Source of the DNA: Physella acuta
Taxonomy: Eukaryota; Mollusca; Gastropoda; Physidae
Assembly (NCBI RefSeq): GCF_028476545.1
Contig: NW_026732286.1
Span: 1-64,000 of the forward strand
Length of the DNA: 64,000 nucleotides
Direction: 5' to 3'
Of the stretch, positions 37,001 to 49,100 are shown in pieces. The position numbers were made by a program, and so were the translations under genes. The notes below the pieces were generated by a model. The model saw only the letters and a list, made by a program, of their open reading frames with translations, ran no database searches and was not told the DNA's origin. Within the stretch, counting starts at the first letter, position 1; the number at the start of each line of letters is the position of its first letter.

Positions 37001-40000
37001 CAAGGGAATCTTCAAATTACTTAGTTTCATTAAGCTGTATTAAATTTCTTCCTTAATTATTTTTTTTGCAGTCTTTGATTCAAAAACCATCTAGAGTTCT
37101 TCATTGGTTATTCATGTGGTAATTCAATATCAAAATTTTGAATTGCTATAAATTGAGAAAATGGAATTTTTCTTTTAAGTTTGAATCCAAATTAAACTAA
37201 ATTATTTTCTTTGGTTGGTTTTTTTATTTTATTTTGTATTGTTATGTTGGACAGCATTTCCTCCAATACAATTATGTATTACGTGTCAGCATATTATGTT
37301 TCATATGGCTTGTTGAATCAATTGTCATCCTGCTTTTATCTCTGAGTTTGCCTCTATAGCTTTTGTACATCTAAGAACAAACTACAAGGCAGCAGTTGTT
37401 TGAGTTTGGAGTTTTCTCCCCTAGATGGGTTACTGCTCCCAGCTAACTAGCCTCATCTGCCTGAGGTTTGATCTCCAGTCTTCTGGAATAAGCCCAACTA
37501 CACCATACCCTACTCTTTGTTTATTTCTGTTCTTTTTATACTTCTAATTTTGTCGTAACGTTGAGTAAAAAAATTTACTTTAAAATGCTTGTATGATCTT
37601 TCTCTGAGAATCCCCTCGCTTCCATTGGTAGGAAGTGTGGACTGGCTCCGTGGCAAATAACTGGCCAGCTGGGACTCTGGAGAGAAACCATTCATGGTGG
37701 TCAGGTCAGGCTGACTCAGGGCACTCTGGCGGGTGGTCAGCGGCCTGACAAGATCATGTCTCCCAAAGTCATCTGACTGATGGAGGTGACTGCCGTAAGG
37801 TCTGTCCAACCATTCAGGCAAGACTTGACTGAAAGTTTAAAAAAAACAGGGAAAATTCTGTCATTAATTAGTAAACTCATTAAAAATTTTAAGGTGTACT
37901 CTTTAACTTTAGGATGTCTGGCCATTTATTTTCTTATAACAGGTTTAAAGCAGCCATGACCATGAGATAGTTATGCATCAAAGGATTCTAATTACAAACA
38001 GTAATAGTATACATTTGTTTCCTTTAACATCACCATATATTGTTTACAAAAAAAAATGTTTAATAACTCAATCATTCTTTCATCCAATTAAATGTCATAA
38101 TTCTTACAAGAGATTTCTTAAATACTAAGAAGAAAAAAATATTATTTTAAAAAATGTGTCAAATATAGGCTACACGTGAAGGTCACCTAAAGTAACATAA
38201 TTTTCAAAATAGCTAACAAGAAGTTTAGTTTTTATTTTTGTCAGATATTTGAGACACAGGTGAAAAGCTCTTTTTTCCCTAACCTCTGACCTCATTAAAA
38301 TAATGAGCAACAAACCTGTGGTCAGTTTTAGAGAAAGCTCTGGCCGATGTTATGTTGTCCTCTTCTGTGGAGTTTGAATGGACCCCACTGTCCCTTGTGC
38401 TCAGCATCTGACCGCTGTCAATGTTCACCCTACGGAAATTGTTGTAAGCTTCATGGTATAACACACAAAATATTATACATCTTTGACAATATGTACAGAA
38501 TATTGTATGTCTTTGACAATATGTACAGAATATTGTATGTCTTTGACAATATGTACAGAATATTGTACGTCTTTGACAATATGTACAGAATATTGTATGT
38601 CTTTGACAATATGTACAGAATATTGTATGTCTTTGACAATATGTACAGAATATTGTATGTCTTTGACAATATGTACAGAATATTGTATGTCTTTGACAAT
38701 ATGTACAGAATATTGTATGTCTTTGACAATATGTACAGAATATTGTATGTCTTTGACAATATGTACAGAATGGTGTATGTCTTTGACAATATGTACAGAA
38801 TATTGTATGTCTTTGACAATATGTACAGAATATTGTATGTCTTTGACAATATGTACAGAATATTGTTGTATGTCTTTGACAATATGTACAGAATATTGTA
38901 TGTCTTTACACACAAAATATTGTACATCTCTAACACTAGACACAAAGTATTGTGTATCTTTGATACTATGTAGAAAATATTGTATGTTTTTGACACTACA
39001 CAAAATATTGTAGCCATTGCTACAACTAAATTAAAACATCAAACAGTACTGTCCAGAAGGGAGCAGGATATTTTTACCATACTGGTCATTCTTCCTTCCC
39101 CCCCCCCCCCCCATGACAAAGACTGGTTTGAGTGGGACTCATGTCTGGAGGTCACTCCATTGTTAACTCAGCAGTGTGCAGTACCCAACCAAAGTGGAGT
39201 TGGCTCAGGATTGTACTGACCACCCATTCCTCTCATTTTCTAGAGTGACAGCTTGACTCTACCTCCACTACTCTAGTGGGTACCATATCTTGAAAGTGAA
39301 CATTACTGTTTAAATTGGTACTTTTTTTTTTTTTTTAAATTGTACCACTTTAATAGTGGTGAGCCTATAATAATTATTAAACACCATTTGTACTTTAATA
39401 TAAGGTGAAAACAAGACAAATATTGACTTTGATAAAGTTAGCTCCCAAGACACATGGGGAAGTAGATTTTATCTGTTTCAATTATCTCTGCATATGGAGG
39501 ATAGTATACTCAGCACTATGCCCAGTTGCCTTTGTTACCAAAGTACTCTTCAGAGTGGGGGGGGGGGGGGGGGCCTCTGTGATTTCTTACAGACTTGAGA
39601 CTTTAAGGTTAGTATTCGTTAACTTTTAAGTTAGTATTCGTTAACTTTTAAGTTAGTATTCGTTAACTTTTAAGTTAGTAGCCGTAAGCTCTACCATCCA
39701 ACCACACCATCCCTTACCTGAGTATGTGGTCCTGGGACAAGGTCTGCATGGCACTGGACACGTCTTTGTTCAACTGGTCAACAAACCCCCGCAGCCGTTG
39801 TAGTGAGGTTTGTAGCAGCGGGTAGTCTGGGTGTGCTGGTGGTGTGTGGCGCACAACTTGCTGTGGATGTTGTGTTAGCAGTTTTAAAATTTTGCAAGAT
39901 CTAACTTGTTTAAAAATTATGTTAAGACATTAAATGTTAATTCAAAAATTTTTACCAACAATACGATTCACAATTTTAAAAAATGGTATAATGCTTTTCC

Positions 40001-43000
40001 AATTTGTTAAACATCCTAAAAAAAATTCTTCTACAACTCTTTATTCAACTATTATAAAAAACAGGATTATCATAAAATAAATCATAAATATATTTCACCT
40101 GAAGTTGGAGAAGAAATCTGGGCACATGTTGAACTGGCGCCATGATTAGAGACATTAGTTCTTCACTTTGGCAACTGCTGTGCTTAATTGCCTAAATTTT
40201 AAAAAGAACAATGTTATGTACTCGGACAAATACTTATGTACTTGTATTTATATCATTGGCTAAACGACCACACCACCCATACATTACCACACTTTACCTC
40301 CTTGACCACACCCCATAACCACACTAAATGACCACACCACATAACCACACTAAATGACCACACCACATAACCACACTAAATGACCACACCACATAACCAC
40401 ACTAAATGACCACACCACATAACCACACTAAATGACCACACCACATAACCACACTAAATGACCACACCACATAACCACACTAAATGACCACACCACATAA
40501 CCACACTAAATGACCACACCACATAACCACACTAAATGACCACATCACATAACCACACTAAATGACCACACCACATAACCACACTAAATGACCACACCAC
40601 ATAACCACACTAAATGACCACACCACATAACCACACTAAATGACCACACCACATAACCACACTAAATGACCACACCACATAACCACACTAAATGACCACA
40701 CCACATAACCACACTAAATGACCACACCACATAACCACACTAAATGACCACACCACATAACCACACTAAATGACCACACCACATAACCACACTAAATGAC
40801 CACACCACATAACCACACAAATGACCACACTAAATGACCACACAAATGACCATATGACCACACCCCAAGACCACAGGTAAGCATACCTTGAGAAAATCTT
40901 TGAACTCAGCTGACTGTATCAAGGCTCTCCTCAGACAGGTGACTGCTGTGGGCAAGTCTTCAGCGTACTCTTGGTACAGTTGTAGGAACGAATCCTAACC
41001 AAGGTGAAAGAATAATAGTTCAGATTTCAAGTTAGATTGTAAAACAAAGTGTCACTTACATTGTTAGAGATTAGAAAAATTCATCTAGAACTAAATTCTG
41101 ATGTACTGTAAACTACTTGCCATGATATTTAAAAATTTAAAATAAATATTTCTCCGCTATAATGTCCATAAATGTTTTGTCATGACAATTATTTTAAAAA
41201 TCTTACTGAACTGTTGGCTATACAATAATGTAGGGTATTATGTTTTACGGAGCTATTCCCCTTTATTTTAATTCCTTTTTATATATTATCTCCCTTTAGT
41301 TTTTCTTAGATCTGTAAACTTAAAACTTTTCTTTATTAAAAAGTTAAGTCGATGTTTGAGACAAGACTTACAGCACTATACGAGTCCGTCACCCTAGCCA
41401 ACAGATCCGCTAAGGTCCCATACTATATCAAATCTTATCTCTACTTCAAGTATTCAATTAAGGACTAAAGCACTGTATAAGACAAGATTTACACCACTAG
41501 AGAAGACTTACAGCACTATACGAGTCCGTCACCCTCGCCAACAGATCCGCTATGGTCCCCATGTACGTCCAGTGCACCAGCCTCTCCTGCAGACCGGTGC
41601 AGATGTGACAGTGCTCTGCGTACAGCTGCTCCAGGTACGGGGGAAACAGTACGTCCAGCTCCCTGTTGCTGAAAAACCCACCAGACTGCAGGGGGGTGAA
41701 GTACGTGTGGAGCAGGGACCACAGTTTGGAGCAATAGTCACGTTCAGAGTCGGCCAGCTCCTGCACAGCTTTCTGGCGTTTGGCTGCAAAGGTAAATATC
41801 ATTCAATAATATTCTGAGTATTTAATTGAAATAAAGAATTGACTTAAAATAAAGGTTTCTCTAAAAATAAATGTTTTTTTAATAAATTCCTCTAAAAATA
41901 AAGATGTATCTAATAATAATGATTCCTGTGGAAAAAAAACAAGACTTCTCGAAAAACAAAGATTCCTCTAAAAATAAAGGTTTCTCTAAAAATAAATATT
42001 ACCCGTAAAATAAAGATTGCTTTAAAAGTAAAGATTTTTCTAAAATGAAGATCCCTTAAAAAAAATTAAAATTCTTCTTAAAATAAAGGCTCTTCAAAAA
42101 ATAAAGACCTCTTTCAAAATAAAAATTCCTCTGAAAATAATGATTACTCTAAAAAAAAAACCATTCCCATAGTAGTAAAGATTGTTTAAAAATTTGGTTC
42201 TTACAATTACATTCAGGACCAGAATATTTTAGAAAAAGCCAATGAAACAGAGTGATTGATGTTGGTATTCTAAAAATATTTACAAAAAAAAAAATTGTTT
42301 TATTGTTTACCATTCTAAAAGGCCTTATACTCAAGCCAAGTAATTTAAAATATATTTTAAAAAAAGATAAGTAGGTATATTATAAAAATCCTCAAGTAAA
42401 ATGAAAACAAATGATTTATTCCACCTCATCCATAACAGTTATAAACTCTAGGAAAATGTTGGACTACCAGCATTAACAACGTCCCTCTGTCTACTCTGAG
42501 GCGTGGACCCAGGCATGCTGTGACGTCTGCTAGCGGCGTCATCTCCCACCAGCAGGCCTGACTTGGGCGTGTAGTGGGACACGCGTCTGCTGGTGACCGC
42601 CAGGTCGACGTCGTCGTCGCTGGATACGGCTTGGTTCAACTTGAGACATTTCTCTCCCAGGGCCTGGGTCAGGCTTAAGCTTTTACAGGCCACGGCAGTG
42701 ACGTCATTGTCTGAAATAGGAGTCATTCTTAATCAAGTGGGTAGAAGAACATGGTACCTGTCTACTCTATTTAGGATCATTGTCTGAAATAGGTGCCATC
42801 TTTAATCATACACGCCACGGCAGTGACGTCATTGTCTGAAATAGGTGCCATTCTTAATCAAGTGGGGAGAAGAACATTGTACCTGTCTAGTATCAGATTT
42901 ATTTTTATTAATTTCTAAAAATTGATAGAATAAAGTAGACCTATGACATAGAAAATGTTTAATTATTGAAACTTTGATTTTAGTATTGATAACAAACTTA

Positions 43001-46000
43001 TAAGTTAAAAAAAAAATTATGAATAACAGTCTATGATTTCTTGAATTAAATATTACACAAAAAATGTAGACAAGGTAAATCTTCAATGTTTTGGAATTAT
43101 TCTTGAAGATGTTCCACGACTTGAGCTGCGCAACACATGATAAAATCGCTAAACTTTCAGTAGTTTAATTAAGATAATTAATATTTTCTTAATTTGACCA
43201 CTAAAGTTATCTCTGGGTTCACTACTGCGATAGATTGTAATCACTGACGAGGAGCCACCTTGGTTGTTAACAGTCTTTAATTTACAGCCATGAAGGAAAG
43301 AGGAAGAGGAAGTACGATATACAAGGGACATCACTCAAGATAACAATATAAATATAATACTAATACAGAAGAGTGAGTTCCCTTGACCTCACAATTATCT
43401 CAATCTATTACATCCCTTTACCCTTAGAACACAATAACACATCTCTCAATAGAACAATTGATAGTATCCTAAAATCACCAATTATATTGTAACATGAACA
43501 CTATGGTAGATTACATCCTTACAAACAATGCATAATATGTTACAACACAATTAAAATACAAACAATGATGTCAAAGTCCTTTTGACCTTTAAAATCATAG
43601 GTCTAACTTATTTGGGACTTTGATTGTCCTGTTTGACCTTCTCAGTAGCTTTTGATTTGGTGACTCAATATTCTGACCATTTGGATTCTCTATCTCAGGA
43701 GGTCTAGGATTTAAATCATTAACTCCAGCATTTACATTTTCTGACTCTAGACAACTTGGTTCACTCATATCAACAGAACTTGGTTGTGGAACAAACTGAG
43801 TTGGTGTGAACTGTTCAGATTTGGTGGGATTGACAGATTCACACTTATTATCTGCACAAGTTATTTTTAACTTTATAAGACACAGGTCCTGTACATTGAA
43901 CAATTTGACCTGGTATCCATTTTTCCTTTCTCCCATAATTTCTTAGATACACATTATCATTAACACCAAATTCTCTTTCAATGCATGTTTTGTCATGATT
44001 TAATGGAACTATTTTTGAATTGGCATCTGGAAGTATTATGCTGTTATTCAGATCCTTGACTGACATAGATTTCTTTGATTGATCAATTTTCCTCAGGTAA
44101 TCTGATAGTGCTTTTTGGTAACCAAAAATACTGTTTAAAAGTAATATCCTGGACCATATCACTTTGCAACTGTGATCCAGTATTTGAAGTGGGTGTATTA
44201 AATGGCAAAAATCTTTTTCTTCTTTTGATGTTACCCTTTTAGTTTCTGTAAGTGCTAATGATGTTAGCAAAGTTGTTTGATGATCACATTCCTTCTTATT
44301 TAAAGCATTTGAAATTGCCATATCACCATAATCATTTATTAAATTACAAATACTTTGTTTAGGCAACTCTGACTGATAATGGACTGCATCTTCTCCATCT
44401 TTTATATTATCTTCATAAAGGTTTTTATTTCTTATTTAATATGGCCTTAAGTCATCATTCACAGACTCTTCAGGCCAACCATTCTTACAGTACTCATATA
44501 CTTTTATTAAGCACTCATCTTTTGTGTTTCTCTTTTAACATCATTCACATTAACATCATTCACATTTATATTGGAGTTATCCATGATAGTGAAGAGAACA
44601 AATACATCTTCTGGTACATAGCTCAGGCTTTGGTTTTTTAAAGGTAATCTACTAAGACTATCTGCACTATTCTCAGATCCAGGTTTGTATTTCAATTCAT
44701 AATTGTATGCAGTTAGTGTGATAGCCCATCTTTGAATTCCTGGTGAGGCATGCTCAGGTAGGGTTTTGTTTTCTCCAAATAAACCTAGCAATGGTTTATG
44801 ATCTGTAAAGATGGTGAACTTCCTACCAAACAGAAACTTATGAAATTTCTTAACACCAAAAATGATGCCTAAGCCTTCCCTATCTAACTGAGAATAATTT
44901 TTCTCAGCCTGGTTCAAAGATCTACTGGCAAAAGCAATGGGTCTGTCACCCTTCTCATCTATGTGGGACAAGACTGCTCCTACACCATCTGGTGAAGCAT
45001 CACATGTTAATATAAGTCTTTTCCCTGGGTCATATCTCTATTACAACTACATCCTTTGTGTGAACCTATATTGAATCGGTAAAACTTGAGTTCAATGCAG
45101 AACCTCTATGTTTAGCATAGCAACAGAGACATGAACTCTATTCATCTGTTTAAATTTAATGGCTAACAGTAGACTAAAACTTTACTTCCATAATTTGTTC
45201 CCTTCCCCAACTGCAAACAAATTTCAATGCACTGGTTACATTCCTATTTATTACTTTTCCTTACATAAATCGATTATTTAATTAGAATTTATCAAATATA
45301 CCATCTGTTAGAAGACTGAATTCATACCATTGGGAACAGCATCTGTTATATTGTATTCGTCAGGTGAAGATAAATCTGAGAGTTTGTTGTTCCACTCTTC
45401 TGGTGGGGCAGGTAGGTCTTCCAGCAATTCTCGTCTGTCAAAAAAAAAACAGAATTATAAACAGAAAAGGGAAAAAATAAACGAAAGTGTGTGTTTAAAT
45501 AGAATATATGGTGAATAGTAAATTAATTTCAATTGATTTTAATTGATTTGTTTCGGTTATTAGTGAATATGTGAAATATAGTAAAAGATGGGTTTTCTCC
45601 CTTTGACCATGTTTGGTTTTGATACCAACGAGGATATTAAAGGGAAATAACCAATGTAAAATGAAACAAATCTCTTCAATTTGGAGACAAAATGATGAAC
45701 GAAGATAAATGGTATTAGAGAGTGATGTAAAATTCTAACCCAAACATTGGAAATTCTTGTTCAGATTATTTTTATCAGCAGGAAAAAAATATATTGTAAA
45801 ATAGATTTTGGCATAAGAAGATTGTAAATGATGTACAGTATGGAAATAATGTCCTTAATGTTGATAGAAGTGGTGGATACGTAAAATTTAGTAATTAATA
45901 GATTGTCTCTGTTATTACTTTCTCGTATATACGAAGTATAGAGCTTGTCTCTTTCCCCTCATCTTTCACACTGCAACCTTTTGAAAACTCAATGCGACCA

Positions 46001-46156
46001 CTACAACACCCTTTCAACTAGTCAACTTCAGTTGTTTCCCTACATAGAAAATGCTTCACTGTCCCATTGACCCTCTCTGAAAAATGTCCTTTCCTCTCCC
46101 CACCCAGACTTCTGACACTTTCATTTGACCTTCACCCCTTTTACTGTCATCCTTTG

Positions 46157-46198
<42 letters not shown>

Positions 46199-49100
46199 CA
46201 AATACATGACATCATGTAAATATTCACTATGTACATTTGCAAAACCTTTCGTTTTCATTTGGTGTTCAAAATTATGTTAAACAATTTGATGTTGATGTAC
46301 TTTTTTTAATTGCAAATAAAAGTATTAAAAAAAAAAAAAAAGAAAAAAGAAAATACGAAGTATAGAGAAAGTATTGTAATCGTGCACAAAAATCACTTGA
46401 AATTTTAACAATTTTCACCGTATTACACCTCAGTCCTTCATCACATCCGAAGTATAGAGGACTTATTTTAATCAGGTAAAAAATATCAATCCAGATTTAT
46501 CAAAATTAAGAGGTTTTATGCGTAATCCAGTCTGAAAAACTGGGCTTTGCAATTCTGCCCGTATGTCTGTCTGTCTGTCTGTCTGTCTGTGTGTCTGTGT
46601 GTGTGTGTGTAAACACGATAACTTGAGTACCGTTACAGCTAGGTTGATGAAATTTCATATATAAGTATTTTATCAAAATCGTAAATCCGTATCAACTTTT
46701 GAGCGATTTCCGATAACCGGAAGTGGTATTTTTTCTACTTTGAATTTTTCAAAAGCCTATAACTTGAGTACTATTTTAGATAGATAAATGAAATTTCACA
46801 TGTAAGTATAAGATCTAATTCTCTACATTCTGTTAAATTTTGAGTAATTTCCGTTGACCGGAAGTAGTAATTTACGCTACTTCCGATTTCTAAAAAAACT
46901 AATGTAAATTTTTAAAGTACTAATAATATTGCGCGCTATTATGCACTTTTTTTTTTATTTGGCGTTCACTTGGTGTGAAATTCTTTTATCTACGAGATTT
47001 TATTCTATTTTTAAAACTTTAAGTATTTAAAATGGATTAAAAATCATGTCTATAGCCCGAGTTCCCATCCCCTGTTTTTTATATAAGAATATTGGAGAAA
47101 GTTTAGGGGAGATCACTCACGGTTTATTATACAAGCTTTCTAGATATAGAAACTGAAATAACACAGAACAACTGAGGACTGAGGACATCTCAAGAAATAT
47201 CGAACAAAAATTGCTAAAAAGAAATCCGCTTAATAAAAGGTGTAAAACGTGTCATTAAAAAAAAAGAATTGTAAAAATGAGGATGGACAAAATATGTGAA
47301 AATGTTGAGCCACTAAAAGATGTGAAAATGTGAGCCACTAAAAAGAATCTGTGTTTTTTCCAGACTTTTTTCTCCGGGGGGGGGGGGGGGCACATGAACT
47401 TTTCGGGGGGGGGGGGGGGGTGGACACTAGTAAAAGTGTATGTTTATTATATAAAATCCCCCCCCCTCCCCACCGAAGAGATGCATGAAAGAAACTCTGA
47501 AAAAGATGTGAAAATACTGAGCCACTAAAAAGATGTGAAAATGTTGAGCCACTAAAAAGATGTGAAAATCTTGAGCCACTAAAAAGATATAAAAATGTTG
47601 GGCCATTAAAAAGATGTGAAAAAAATTGAGCCACTAAAAATATATGAAAATGGTTACACACCTCTCAGAATCACTGCGAGATTTCGTGTCTTGTGAGCTG
47701 GCCCTCGTTGATTTAACCACCTCAAGCTCGTCCTGGATGACGCGCTGCTGGACTTGGATTTGTTCAACATTCTGTGCTAATGAACTCAGTTGGTCCTGAA
47801 AGGGTTAAGTTGTTTTGTTTTTAATTATATTGATCTTAATATTTTTTCTTGAAACCGTTTTTCCGTTTTTAAATTTTTGGTTGTTTTTTTGTTTTTGTTT
47901 TTGTTTTTTTTTTGTTTTTTTTTTCTTTTTTTTTTTTTTTTTTTTGTAAATGGTGTTATATTTAAAGTATTATTTTAAACAGAAATGCATTTTTAAATGT
48001 TTTATCATTGAAACCATCTTGGCATCTAGTAGGCCCCGCCTCATGTATAAGTTAAAATGCCCTACCATGCAATAAATTTCTGACCTGAATGGCTTACCAT
48101 ACACACACCTTTATGTGATGTATGCTGCCAGTTTGATCGTCCATCTAAGCTACAATTGTATGTGACACACTTTATAACCCTAATGGCCAATCATGCACCC
48201 ATATTTTACCCCCAAATGAGAATATATCTGACATAAACGATATACCATACATTGTCGACTATGACAAAATAACTGACACAAGCGGACTCTCATACACCCA
48301 CCTGTTTTTTTTTGTTTTTGTTTTTTAAACTAAAAAAATAACTGACACAAACGATGTACCATACACCCACTTTTAAAAAAAAAATAACAAAAATCTGACA
48401 CAAGCGGGCTCCCATACACCCACCTTTATGTAATGTATACTGGCCGTCAGATCGTCCAGCTGTTTCTGCTGTTGCTGCTGCAGCTGTTTGCTGTTGCTCG
48501 CCTCGCCCTCCTCCTTGTCCTGGATCTTGCCCAGCTCCTGCAGGGCAGCCTGGAAGCTTTTCTTCATCTCCAGGACCATGTCCTGCAACTGACCACCACA
48601 GACCGGACGTTATAGTTTAGGACCACACCGTAAAGGTTAAAGTAATATAATAGAGAACTAGGGGCCGGCGTAGACGGTATCATGGTATCGACTTAAAAGC
48701 GTGGTCGAGCGATAGAACTGAACTCGAATCTGTAAAGAGGCGTTCATGACTTGTCTAGCCCTCACCTCACCCTTCTCAGAAATGCCAGCGCTAACGCCAT
48801 TGGACATGTGGACACAAAAAACGCTATTGTAAAAATTCTTGTTGAAATAACAAAAGCGGGTTTTTAGTATTGGAATTGAAAAAAAAAAACATGGGTGTGT
48901 CTGAAATTAAACTGGACAAGAATTTAATCTGTGACCCCCCCCCCCCCCCTCCCCATCTCTTCCGCATTACCGTTATTCTGTATTTGACAACGACCATACA
49001 GTTTTGAGGCTATGAACTTCCCACAGTTACAATTCGGGAAAGTATTTTGGGTTCGGATTAACGGTCGCAGACAGTCAAGTTTACTGTGACGTTGGCGCGA

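Noticed and set aside
38347-39017. Long frames on both strands over the 30-bp array
   Set aside because: The repeat unit is divisible by three and lacks stops, so all such frames are open; the array lies in an intron beside a verified splice acceptor.
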